From NCBI GenBank assembly GCA_020832345.1, contig JAFIEY010000232.1, positions 1 to 52,111 of the forward strand: a stretch of 52,111 nucleotides of DNA, in the 5' to 3' direction. A program made the position numbers and the translations under genes. Below the pieces are notes generated by a model. It worked only from the letters and a program-made list of their open reading frames with translations. It ran no database searches and was not told where the DNA came from. The stretch is from Cryomorphaceae bacterium. GTDB lineage: Bacteria > Bacteroidota > Bacteroidia > Flavobacteriales > Schleiferiaceae. This document shows, one piece after another, positions 1 through 7,128 of the stretch; within the stretch, counting starts at the first letter, position 1; each line of letters begins with the position of its first letter.

Positions 1-2
1 TG

Positions 3-77
3 TATAATTTTCTCTTTGGGAAACCGGTAGGCTTGGCAATAGCTTATTTTTTTATTCACCAATATATATTTTGTTAA
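3..77 (+). CDS. C-terminal fragment of an unidentified protein (truncated by window edge)
   Basis: An open frame runs from the window edge to a TAA at 75-77 and encodes about 24 residues, including FGKPVGLAIAYFFIH. This could be the end of a membrane protein. A hairpin followed by T-rich sequence lies directly downstream at 82-120, which is what one expects after a real gene end. The fragment is too short to assign a family. The alternative is a chance open frame in AT-rich DNA. Confidence 0.4.
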   Translation, partial: YNFLFGKPVGLAIAYFFIHQYIFC

Positions 78-81
78 TCTG

Positions 82-120
82 AATAAAAACACGCACGGTA
101 TATACCGGGCGTTTTTATTT
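82..120 (+). terminator. Rho-independent terminator-like hairpin
   Basis: The perfect 12-base palindrome CGGTATATACCG (96-107) is extended by imperfectly paired arms, AATAAAAAC at 82-90 and GTTTTTATT at 111-119. It ends in a T-rich tract and starts five bases after the stop codon at 75-77. The A-rich left arm means it could also terminate transcription arriving from the other side. Confidence 0.6.
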
Positions 121-169
121 TGTCTATTTGAATTTACACTAAACTATCCCTATCAAAATAAGCCAAAAT

Positions 170-255
170 TGAGTCCACTCCAAAAAGGAAGATTTAAATC
201 AATATCTACCGACAAGGAAGATTTTGGAAGAAAGGGACTATTTGGAGCAGACTTA
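170..255 (-). mobile_element. TGAGTC palindromic element, copy A (86 bp, CTCC/GGAG subfamily)
   Basis: The ends are TGAGTCCACTCCAAAAAG at 170-187 and, at the other end, the complement of TAAGTCTGCTCC. The perfect 4-bp duplication AAAT flanks it (166-169 and 256-259). In the orientation of the other copies it lies on the minus strand. It keeps the outer arms and the TTGTCGGTAGAT segment but lacks the central loop, apparently by deletion between two similar AGATTTT stretches. The minus-strand open frame on its right would use the first three bases of the element, TAA, as its stop. Confidence 0.85.
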
Positions 256-259
256 AAAT

Positions 260-956
260 ATAAACCTCAAAAAACAAGTTTCCGTAAAACTCAAGTGGTA
301 ACAAGTCCCAGTACTATTCACATATAAATATTTTAATCGTAGCCCAAGAGAAAGTTTTATTTCCATCGTAAAGTGTAAATTGTATTGAAGTAGATAGCTC
401 AGAAAAGTATGATCTGGAATTAGTGTTCCTATAAATAACATCTCTTGTAAAGGTGAAAAGGTGACAGGATAATCAAAATAATTAAAAATATGCAACTGCC
501 AAAATTGGCGTAAAAACATGTCAAAATACTTAAACATTTACCTAGTGAAATTTCATATTATATTTATTGATAAAAAATTACATCAAAAATTAGTTATATA
601 CATCAAAGCTAAATTACAAATTTAAGTCAACACAAAGCCTAAAAGTTTTTTTTAACAAATGTAATGGATACTTACAAAAAAGGGATAGAAAAACAAAACA
701 ATACAAGCGAAAAATCCTTACCAACAATCATAGTTGAAATTGCAAAAAATTATTAATCAGATAATTAATTGTATTACAAAATTCTTTTTTTAGAAATTAT
801 ACTTCAAAAACCTTCTAATAAAACTTTTTCAATTTGGCGAGAAATGGAATGCCTATTGGTAATTGTCGTGTTGACAAAATAATTAACAACAAGAATTTCC
901 ATTCAAATTTGCTTTATTAAGTAAAAAAATGGTATTCAAAAAACCACTTAATCAAA
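260..956. other. AT-rich stretch without a confidently assigned gene
   Basis: About 700 bp, very AT-rich from 540 onward. A minus-strand open frame from 537 to 253 could encode 94 residues rich in F, L and Y; I recognise no domain and the composition looks random. A second minus-strand frame, about 470-314, reads like an ordinary protein tail (for example LYDGNKTFSWATIK) but has no start codon, so it could be a gene remnant. The region just before 957 should hold the promoter of the OmpA-family gene, but I see no clear TAnnTTTG box there. Confidence 0.5.
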
Positions 957-2117
957 ATGAAAAAGATTTTCATTACACTAACAATTTTTAGCTCTGCTAT
1001 TGCTGTTTTTGGACAATCGCAGGATCACCGTTGGTCAGTAGGACTAAACGGAGGTTTATCCGATTTTATCGGTGAAGCTAGCGGCCATCAATCATTTAAC
1101 TTCCGAGGCGCGATCAGGGGTCAGGTTGGAGCCAATGTCTTTTACAATCTCAACAATTGGTTTAGCCTGGGCGCTGATTTCACTACTGGTAAAATGGGCC
1201 ACCATGCCAGTTTTGGACAAACCTTAGAAGGCCTTTCATCATTTAGAGCAACTTCTAATCACGGTCATTTAGCATTGAGGTTAAAGTTTAACAACGGAAG
1301 AATTCTAAGTGAAACTTCAAGAATACAACCCTACCTCATGGCTGGTATAGGATTGGTCAATTTCAGTGCACATTCATCAAATGACGTTGAAGGCGTTCAT
1401 TATCAAGGCTTGACAACACACACCTTCAATACAGGCTTAGGCTTAACGTATATGTTGACCGAAAGGTTTGGGTTAAATTACAACCTAAACTACGCGGTAA
1501 CTGGAAGCGATAATATCGATATGAGAGAGCGCGGAAGAAACGACCAATATATCATCCACACTATAGGGGTAAATTATTCGTTTCGTGCTAAGAAATCGAA
1601 AGATATCACCGAAAAAATTGTGGAAGAAACAAAACCAGTTGTTGCTGCTGTTGTTGACTCCGACGGTGATGGTGTGCCCGATCACTTAGACAAGTGTCCA
1701 AACACGCCAAAAGGCGTAAAAGTGGATAAAGATGGATGTCCGGTGATTGAAGATAAAATCATTGCGGAAATTCAAACCATTGCGAAGTCTATATTCTTTG
1801 AAACCAACTCAGATAAAATTTCAGATACATGCTTTGCAAAACTTGACCGATTGGTTGACCTATTAAACTCGCCAGATGTACCTAAAGAAACCATTTTAGA
1901 TATTGAGGGACATACGGATAACACCGGAAATTTCGACTTTAATCTATCACTTTCTCAAAAAAGGGCCGATGCTGTAAAAGCATATTTGGTATCTAAGGGT
2001 GTAAGTGCTGAACGCTTACAATCTGAAGGATTTGGACCTAAAAAGCCAAAAGCCGATAATTCAACCCGTGAAGGAAGGATTCAAAACAGAAGGGTTGAGT
2101 TAATCCTCCACTATTAA
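957..2117 (+). CDS. OmpA-family outer-membrane protein with calcium-binding-type linker
   Basis: A 386-residue envelope protein that likely anchors the outer membrane to peptidoglycan. It has a signal peptide at about 1-19 ending AVFG before Q, then an alternating, aromatic-rich beta-barrel domain at about 23-210. A thrombospondin type 3-like linker follows at 234-262 (DSDGDGVPD, then DKCPNTPKG). The C-terminal OmpA domain spans about 279-385, with the peptidoglycan-binding motif IEGHTDNTG at 316-324 and NRRVEL at 377-382. This order is the common Bacteroidota OmpA/OprF-like design. It appears to be a single-gene unit with its own strong terminator at 2299-2329. A palindromic element has landed between the stop codon and that terminator, so the transcript should carry the element in its 3' region. 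The family assignment is firm; the barrel's pore function is unknown. Confidence 0.93.
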   Translation: MKKIFITLTIFSSAIAVFGQSQDHRWSVGLNGGLSDFIGEASGHQSFNFRGAIRGQVGANVFYNLNNWFSLGADFTTGKMGHHASFGQTLEGLSSFRATSNHGHLALRLKFNNGRILSETSRIQPYLMAGIGLVNFSAHSSNDVEGVHYQGLTTHTFNTGLGLTYMLTERFGLNYNLNYAVTGSDNIDMRERGRNDQYIIHTIGVNYSFRAKKSKDITEKIVEETKPVVAAVVDSDGDGVPDHLDKCPNTPKGVKVDKDGCPVIEDKIIAEIQTIAKSIFFETNSDKISDTCFAKLDRLVDLLNSPDVPKETILDIEGHTDNTGNFDFNLSLSQKRADAVKAYLVSKGVSAERLQSEGFGPKKPKADNSTREGRIQNRRVELILHY

Positions 2118-2121
2118 ATTA

Positions 2122-2265
2122 GGAGTCTGCTCTAAAAAGGCCCTTTCTGCCAAAATCTTCCTTGTCGGTAGATTTTTGAATCCTCACTAACAGCTGGTTA
2201 GCTCCGGTTCAAAAATCCCCACCGCGTCGATTTTGATTGAAATCATCCTTTTTAGAGTGGACTCA
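2122..2265 (+). mobile_element. TGAGTC palindromic element, copy B (144 bp, longest)
   Basis: The left end reads GGAGTCTGCTCTAAAAAG (first base changed) and the right end CTTTTTAGAGTGGACTCA. A perfect 4-bp duplication, ATTA, flanks it (2118-2121 and 2266-2269). The left duplication begins at the base directly after the OmpA stop codon. It has the full central hairpin, including CTAACAGCTGGTTAG, and a longer post-loop segment (CCCCACCGCGTCG) than the other copies. Confidence 0.93.
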
Positions 2266-2298
2266 ATTAGAAAGAACTTTAATTGAAGTTAATCTCAT

Positions 2299-2329
2299 AA
2301 AAGGGGCGTGCTATGGCACGCCCCTTTTT
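2299..2329 (+). terminator. Strong intrinsic terminator of the OmpA-family gene
   Basis: A perfect 13-bp stem (AAAAGGGGCGTGC at 2299-2311, GCACGCCCCTTTT at 2316-2328) closes a TATG loop and is followed by T residues. It lies 182 bases after the OmpA stop codon; that distance is mostly the 148 bp added by element copy B. Before the insertion the terminator would have started about 33 bases after the stop. Confidence 0.9.
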
Positions 2330-2349
2330 GCGATTATGAATTCCAATTT

Positions 2350-2406
2350 TGAGTCTGCTCCGAAAAGTCCCTTTCTGCCAAAATTATCCTACTTTGAGTG
2401 AAATCA
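2350..2406 (+). repeat. TGAGTC palindromic element, copy C (57 bp, degraded)
   Basis: The left end TGAGTCTGCTCCGAAAAG is well preserved. The right end has decayed to a form like GAGTGAAATCA instead of GAGTGGACTCA. The flanks ATTT (2346-2349) and ACTT (2407-2410) match at three of four positions. It lacks the whole centre and looks like an old copy of the CTCC/GGAG subfamily. Confidence 0.7.
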
Positions 2407-2561
2407 ACTTTACCAAAAAAAACCTTGAACCTGATGTGTGAAACTATTTTCTTCATCTGGGTTATATGTGGAAATATATGATAAACCAAATCGGGATTGC
2501 TTACTAAACGAGCAAAGGACGTGTGAATAAACACAAAAACACACGTATAAAAAATATTTAA

Positions 2562-2569
2562 TATCTTTG
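2562..2569 (+). promoter_or_regulatory. Bacteroidota -7 promoter box (TATCTTTG) of the antitoxin-toxin pair
   Basis: TATCTTTG fits the Bacteroidota TAnnTTTG -7 consensus and lies 27 bases before the antitoxin start at 2597, a normal distance. No convincing -33 TTG was found at the expected spacing. Confidence 0.6.
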
Positions 2570-2596
2570 CTGCATCAATCACTAATAGGCGTAAAA

Positions 2597-2848
2597 ATGA
2601 ACACAAAACTCACCTTGACTATTGAGCAGGATATTATCCAAAGAGCAAAGAAGTATGCAAAAGACCAAAATAGAAGCTTGTCTGATATCGTTGAGAATTA
2701 TTTAAAAGCCTTAACAAAAGAAGAGAAAAAGGAAGATTCAAAACCATTAAATCCCATAGTAAAATCCTTAAAAGGTTCCTTTAGAATGCCGAAAAATTTT
2801 AATTATAAAAAAGAGCTTCGAAAACGGATAGAAGAAAAGTATTTGTAA
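2597..2848 (+). CDS. Antitoxin of a PIN-domain toxin-antitoxin pair (DUF6364-like)
   Basis: An 83-residue protein expected to bind DNA and neutralise the downstream PIN toxin. The N-terminal part (KLTLTIEQDIIQRAKKYA, then RSLSDIVENYL) has the strand-helix-helix pattern of ribbon-helix-helix antitoxins and resembles the DUF6364 family. The C-terminal part, rich in K and E with FRMPKNF, would be the toxin-wrapping tail. I chose the ATG at 2597, not the one at 2567, because the family begins MNTKLTL and the -7 box overlaps 2567. The stop overlaps the toxin start by one base (TAATG), typical of coupled toxin-antitoxin genes. The toxin gene is broken, so this is probably an orphan antitoxin. Confidence 0.82.
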   Translation: MNTKLTLTIEQDIIQRAKKYAKDQNRSLSDIVENYLKALTKEEKKEDSKPLNPIVKSLKGSFRMPKNFNYKKELRKRIEEKYL

Positions 2849-3410
2849 TGGATAAGGTTTTAATAGACACTGATGTCATATTGGATTTCTTTTTTGATAG
2901 AAAACCTTTTGCTAAATTTGCTGTAGAAATTTTCAATCAATGCGAGGAGAAAACCCTCCACGGATTTACCACACCCTTTATTATTTGTAATGTTGAGTCT
3001 GCTCTAAAAAGTCCCTTTCTGCCAAAATCTTCATTGTCGGTAAATTTTTGAATCCTCACTTGCTCCGGTTCAAAAACTCCCTAGATTTTGATTGAAATCA
3101 TCCTTTTTAGAGTGGACTCAATGTTTATTATCTATTGAGAAAAACAGCAAAGCATGAGTTGGTGACAGAAAAAATAAAATAACTATTACAAATTTTAGAT
3201 ATCACTCAAATGGATAAAGAGGTTGTTTTGAATGCACTCAACTCGCAATTTAAAGATTTTGAAGATGCAATACAAAATTTTTCCGCAATTCAAAACGGAA
3301 GCATTAGCATCATTCTCACCCGAAATATTAAAGACTTTAAGAAAAGTAATTTGTCCGTATTATCCCCGGAAACCTACTTGAAGGGTAAAGGTGGCGTTTA
3401 TCAGGGATGA
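2848..3410 (+). pseudogene. PIN-domain toxin (VapC-like), interrupted by a palindromic element
   Basis: The intact protein would be a PIN-domain ribonuclease of the VapC type. The first 49 residues carry the family start (KVLIDTDVILDFF, with the catalytic acid in IDTD). The last part at 3210-3410 carries KDFEDAIQNFSA and ILTRNIKDFKKS, the later acidic motifs. Between them lies element copy D (2994-3120) with an ATGT duplication. Removing 131 bp (element plus one duplication) joins the halves in the same frame and recreates the expected FIICNVYYLLRKTAKHE segment. A second lesion, an in-frame TAA at 3180-3182, interrupts KIK-LLQIL. The gene is therefore dead by two independent changes. A short N-terminal peptide ending at 3051 could still be made. 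Confidence 0.9.
2994..3120 (+). mobile_element. TGAGTC palindromic element, copy D (127 bp), inserted in the toxin gene
   Basis: The ends are TGAGTCTGCTCTAAAAAG and CTTTTTAGAGTGGACTCA, an 18-bp inverted repeat with two mismatches. A perfect ATGT duplication flanks it (2990-2993 and 3121-3124). This is the clearest evidence that the repeat family moved, because the target gene can be rebuilt by excision. The loop is the short variant (CACTTGCTCCGG) and the post-loop segment is CTCCCTAG. Confidence 0.96.
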
Positions 3411-3427
3411 TTTACAAGAAAAAATTT

Positions 3428-3485
3428 TGCGTCTGCTCCAAAAAGTCTTTTTCTGTCAAAATCATCCTTTTTTGGAGTAGCCTCA
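3428..3485 (+). repeat. TGAGTC palindromic element, copy E (58 bp, CTCC/GGAG subfamily)
   Basis: The left end is TGCGTCTGCTCCAAAAAG and the right end CTTTTTTGGAGTAGCCTCA. The whole centre is missing. The flanks (ATTT, AAAT) are A/T-rich but do not match well, so the duplication has decayed. It lies between the toxin remnant (ending 3410) and the convergent gene whose stop codon begins at 3491, four bases from the element. Confidence 0.75.
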
Positions 3486-3488
3486 AAA

Positions 3489-3902
3489 TTACATTTTTGA
3501 AAATTCTGATTGTCTAACTTTAAACTCTTCATAGATTGAGTCATTAGAAAGGGAGCTCCAGTCGTTCTCCGATTTCAATTTGCGATTCTTAAAGGTGTAA
3601 CCCGATGGACTGATCAACTCAAACTCAGTCGAATCAATAATTAAAATTTTCATTTTATACAAGAGCTTATTGTCCTCAAAATCAAACACACATAAAGAGT
3701 CTTCGATGATTGTATATTTATACCAGCTTGGATAAAATGATTGTTCATCAATTGAAACAAAAAGAGAATCATTAAAAAAAACTTCCCCGTATGTTCCATC
3801 AGAATCAACAAAGAACCATTTTCCTAAAATCGGACATGGGCCTTCATTCATGTTTGATTGACATGAAAATACCACCACACATAAACATAATATTTTCCTC
3901 AT
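3489..3902 (-). CDS. Small hypothetical lipoprotein
   Basis: I do not recognise the family. Starting at the ATG at 3902, the protein is 137 residues and begins MRKILCLCVVVFSCQSN, a short hydrophobic signal with a lipobox-like VFSC, so it is probably membrane-anchored. The open frame continues upstream to 3938, but the added residues would spoil the signal peptide. The rest reads like a small beta-rich domain with GKWFFVDSDGTYGEVFF and YTFKNRKL, similar in style to lipocalin-like or META-like 'how far from expected' lipoproteins of Bacteroidota; this is a loose resemblance only. It faces the toxin remnant tail to tail, with element copy E between them. Confidence 0.6.
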   Translation of the reverse strand: MRKILCLCVVVFSCQSNMNEGPCPILGKWFFVDSDGTYGEVFFNDSLFVSIDEQSFYPSWYKYTIIEDSLCVFDFEDNKLLYKMKILIIDSTEFELISPSGYTFKNRKLKSENDWSSLSNDSIYEEFKVRQSEFSKM

Positions 3903-4043
3903 TTTTAGCACATAAAAATTAATAACCGAATGCCTCATTTTCAGTTTTTAAATTCAGACATTCACCACTCACCATTTGAAAAACCATTACCCAAAAACGC
4001 TCGGTCTTACGAAGCCCCCACAAATACCGAAAAAGGTTCGGTC

Positions 4044-4940
4044 TCAAACAACAAACGCCTCCACCGCTCCTTCTTTTAAAGCAAAATTTGAAACGGTTAT
4101 GGACTGTACTTCGACTTTACGGCGTATTTCTTCCAACAAAATGGCACTTAAGTGAATGTGATGAACTCGACTGAGATCCATTCCTGGCATCCTGCGACGC
4201 TGAGTTTCGTCGAATGTTCGCAAGGTTTCACATATTTCTGCCAACGACTCCAAGGGCAATCGGAGCCCATTGGTGCTATCCATTTCTATATTCTTTGACC
4301 CCAAATACAATGCAGCCAAGGTGTCGAAAGAACCTGATGAACCGATTAGGTCTATGGGCGGTAATTTCGGAATATCATTCCAACAATGACGGATATGGGA
4401 TCGTATATCGTCTTCATCTTTTTCGGATAAGGGGTCGGTGGGAGAAAACAATTCGAGTAATCTACTTACCCCCAAATCATAGCTTTTCAACCACTGTACA
4501 CCCGCTGCATTTCCAACGATCAATTCCGTACTACCCCCGCCTATATCCATTACCAATACTGGTTTTTCTCCTATGGGAATCGCCAGTTTTACCCCTTTAA
4601 AAATCCATTCAGCCTCTTCTTCGCCACTCAAAACCTTTACTTTTAGTCCGGTTTTCTGAAAAACTTCCTCAACAAATTCATCTCGGTTTTTGGCCGAACG
4701 GACTGCCGAACATGCAAAGGCATGACATTCTTCCGCTCCGTGCTGGGCGGCCAATTTCAAATGCTCTTTTATACACGCTATGCCACGCTCCACGGAATCC
4801 GGCATCAACATACCCGCTTTTAAACCACCCTTACCGAGGTGAACCGCAACTTTTCGATTTTCCAGATACACCTGTTTTTCCGTATCGTAAACAAGTAAAT
4901 TAAAGGTATTGGTGCCCAGATCAATAATTGCTAAAATCAT
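4044..4940 (-). CDS. Ppx/GppA-family exopolyphosphatase
   Basis: A 298-residue member of the ASKHA fold that likely removes terminal phosphate from polyphosphate or converts pppGpp to ppGpp. The phosphate-1 motif IDLGTNTFNLLVYD lies at 6-19, the catalytic-glutamate region SGEEEAEWIFKG at 105-116, and the phosphate-2 motif DIGGGSTE at 132-139. A final GSSGSFD lies near 200. The length matches the short Ppx form, without the extra C-terminal domain of E. coli Ppx. The start overlaps the end of the MscS gene by four bases, indicating translational coupling. The polyphosphate kinase gene lies in this window at 37139 but is not adjacent. Ppx and GppA cannot be told apart from sequence alone. Confidence 0.9.
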   Translation of the reverse strand: MILAIIDLGTNTFNLLVYDTEKQVYLENRKVAVHLGKGGLKAGMLMPDSVERGIACIKEHLKLAAQHGAEECHAFACSAVRSAKNRDEFVEEVFQKTGLKVKVLSGEEEAEWIFKGVKLAIPIGEKPVLVMDIGGGSTELIVGNAAGVQWLKSYDLGVSRLLELFSPTDPLSEKDEDDIRSHIRHCWNDIPKLPPIDLIGSSGSFDTLAALYLGSKNIEMDSTNGLRLPLESLAEICETLRTFDETQRRRMPGMDLSRVHHIHLSAILLEEIRRKVEVQSITVSNFALKEGAVEAFVV

Positions 4941-5827
4941 GTATTGGTCTTTTTCGGCATATCTGAAGGATGAAGGAAAATTTCGCGTTTGGGGAAAGCA
5001 AATTTAATGTTCTCCTCCCTAAATATTCGCTCAATTTCGAAGCGGATATCGCTTTTTAGTCTTTCTATTCTAAACAAATTTCTGGAAAAGAAATAAATGT
5101 GAAACACCATATAGTTTTCACTCAAATCCCTCAACATGACAGATGGTGCGGGAATTTTCACGATTTCCTTGTTGTCACTTACCGATCGTAACAAAGCTTT
5201 TTCCACCAATCGCGCATCTGAGGTGTAGTTTACACGTACTTCAATATGAAAACGCGTAGGCAGTCGATTTTGACTCCAATTCACTACTTGCTCGCGAACC
5301 AACTTTGTGTTTGGAATGATCACTACGATATCGTCGCGGGTATAAACCGTGGTCGTTCGCAAATGGATTTCCTTTACCTGCGAAACCATGCCGGCCACTT
5401 CCACCACATCGCCTACGGTAACCGTCCGTTCGGTCAGAATAACAAAACCGGCCACAATATCGCGGAATACATCCTGTACACCCAGACCTATACCAATTAG
5501 GAGCGCGGTAGAACCGGCCAGAAATAATGTGATGTCAACATTTATGCTCTGTAACATCAATATGGCGGCGATGACATATACCAAATAGGCGACAATTTGA
5601 TAAATGGCCAGGGCCTTTCCGGTATCGACATTTTTTTTTCGCGCCTGAGCAGTGATGTATTTCCTCACCGTCCAGGAAATTACCCGGGCGGATAAAAACA
5701 AAAGTAAAATAAGGAAAATGTTCCAAACCCTGATGGATACATTTTCGCCGATGTGTAGCAGTTCAAATTCCAAAAAAGATTTGAACCCCGACCCGGTTTT
5801 TAAATCTATTCCCGAAAGAACAACCAT
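4937..5827 (-). CDS. MscS-family mechanosensitive channel
   Basis: A 296-residue inner-membrane channel of the MscS type, expected to release solutes during osmotic downshift. Hydrophobic helices lie at about 32-52 and 71-92. The pore-lining helix is at about 96-125 (GSTALLIGIGLGVQDVFRDI), followed by the typical beta domain (GDVVEVAGMVSQVKEIHLR and VVIIPNTKLV). The C-terminal part has the alpha/beta domain ending in FAFPKREIFLHP, a common MscS ending. It overlaps its upstream neighbour by 22 bases and its downstream neighbour by four. It is the third gene of a four-gene minus-strand unit. Confidence 0.92.
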   Translation of the reverse strand: MVVLSGIDLKTGSGFKSFLEFELLHIGENVSIRVWNIFLILLLFLSARVISWTVRKYITAQARKKNVDTGKALAIYQIVAYLVYVIAAILMLQSINVDITLFLAGSTALLIGIGLGVQDVFRDIVAGFVILTERTVTVGDVVEVAGMVSQVKEIHLRTTTVYTRDDIVVIIPNTKLVREQVVNWSQNRLPTRFHIEVRVNYTSDARLVEKALLRSVSDNKEIVKIPAPSVMLRDLSENYMVFHIYFFSRNLFRIERLKSDIRFEIERIFREENIKFAFPKREIFLHPSDMPKKTNT

Positions 5828-7125
5828 TTGTATAATTCTTTAAAGGTTGGTTTTTTACCGTACATCAAAATGCCCGTACGATAAATTTTCCCGGCGATCC
5901 AAACCGACAACAATATGGCGCCAATAAGCAGCGCCATTGAGAGTAGTAATTCGGGAATGGGCACACCAAATGGCAATCGCGCCATCATGATAATTGGCGA
6001 AGTTAAGGGAACCATCGATAATACCGTAATAAGTGTAGAATCGGGATTGGTCATGATTCGCATTAAAACGATGATGGAGAGAATAAGCGGAATACTTACC
6101 GGCAACACAAATTGCTGAGCATCTGTTTCAGAATCCACAGCCGAACCCACAGCCGCCATAAAGGAACCGTACAATAAATATCCACCGATAAAATAAAACA
6201 AAAAGCAGGAAATAATAAGCGGAAAATTAATCATCCCCAAATAGTCGAGACCTGTGATCACCGCGGCGGAAATTTCGTCATCACCGCCTAGGTTTTGCCC
6301 AGCGATTAACGATTCCGGATCAACCATGTTTCCTAGGAATATGGCGGAAACAGCAAACACAATCCCCGACGTAAGCACCACCCATATAGCAAATTGCGTA
6401 ATCCCCACAAGCGCCACTCCGGCAATTTTCCCCATCAACAACTGAAAGGGTTTTACCGAAGATATTATCACCTCCACAATGCGATTGGTCTTCTCCTCGA
6501 TGACACTGCGCATGACCATACTTCCGTAAATGAAGATGAAAAAATAAATCAAAAACCCGCTGAGGAAACCCACTGCCATTTTTGGTCCTGCACTGGTTTC
6601 CGACTCCTCCTCCTTGGATACATCAATATTTCGGATGGAAACGTTGGTTTTTGCCCCTGAAATTAGTTCGGGATCCACGCCCATTACACGCAATTTCTCG
6701 TTGGTGATTTGTTTTTGCAAAAATGAGGAAACAAATGATTGCACCTGTACATTCACATCTCCTCTGGAAAAAAAGGTGATGTTTTTGGAAATAAAATCCG
6801 GATCCCATGATTCCCCTGAAGGCACAAACAAAGCCGCATAAAATTTCTCGTCCGTGCGTACCATCTCCTTGATTTTGTCCACGGTATATTTATCCGGATT
6901 GGCGTATTGAAACTGCACCTCATCGCTTCCCTTGTTTTGATCCATCAGATTGGGCTGGTCTAAAACCAAAATTATGCGCTCCTCGTCGGGAAGCAACATG
7001 ATGGCAGAAGGCGCTATGGCCAATATTGCAAATAAAATCGGACCCACCAGGGTGAGGATCAAAAAACTTTTCTTCCGAACCCTGGACAAATATTCTCGAC
7101 GAATAATGATGGCTATCTTACCCAT
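5806..7125 (-). CDS. ABC-2 type exporter permease (NatB-like)
   Basis: A 439-residue permease. It starts with KIAIIIRREYLSRVRKKSFLI, the cytoplasmic lead of the ABC-2/NatB family, followed by a first membrane helix at about 20-42. A long extracytoplasmic domain of about 140 residues follows, then a block of five or six helices between about 180 and 420. The signature INFPLIISCFLFYFIGGYLLYG lies late in the protein. Together with the ATPase directly upstream (three-base gap) it forms a complete exporter. NatAB was described as a sodium exporter in Bacillus, but in Bacteroidota the substrate is unknown and I do not claim one. Confidence 0.9.
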   Translation of the reverse strand: MGKIAIIIRREYLSRVRKKSFLILTLVGPILFAILAIAPSAIMLLPDEERIILVLDQPNLMDQNKGSDEVQFQYANPDKYTVDKIKEMVRTDEKFYAALFVPSGESWDPDFISKNITFFSRGDVNVQVQSFVSSFLQKQITNEKLRVMGVDPELISGAKTNVSIRNIDVSKEEESETSAGPKMAVGFLSGFLIYFFIFIYGSMVMRSVIEEKTNRIVEVIISSVKPFQLLMGKIAGVALVGITQFAIWVVLTSGIVFAVSAIFLGNMVDPESLIAGQNLGGDDEISAAVITGLDYLGMINFPLIISCFLFYFIGGYLLYGSFMAAVGSAVDSETDAQQFVLPVSIPLILSIIVLMRIMTNPDSTLITVLSMVPLTSPIIMMARLPFGVPIPELLLSMALLIGAILLSVWIAGKIYRTGILMYGKKPTFKELYKWLFFRE

Positions 7126-7128
7126 AAA

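Noticed and set aside
253-537. Minus-strand 94-residue open frame beside element copy A
   Set aside because: No recognisable domain and a composition expected from AT-rich DNA. Its stop codon comes from the element. Kept only as a possibility in the AT-rich stretch.
2122-2265. The elements as ordinary rho-independent terminators that evolved in place
   Set aside because: Target duplications and the broken toxin gene show they inserted. They may still function as terminators, which is given as a finding.
170-3485. The repeated elements as a CRISPR array
   Set aside because: Spacing is irregular, copies occur at distant sites and in both orientations, there are flanking target duplications, and no cas genes are present.
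4214-4600. Open frames opposite ppx and other genes
   Set aside because: They are shadows of well supported coding sequences on the other strand, with no domains or signals of their own.
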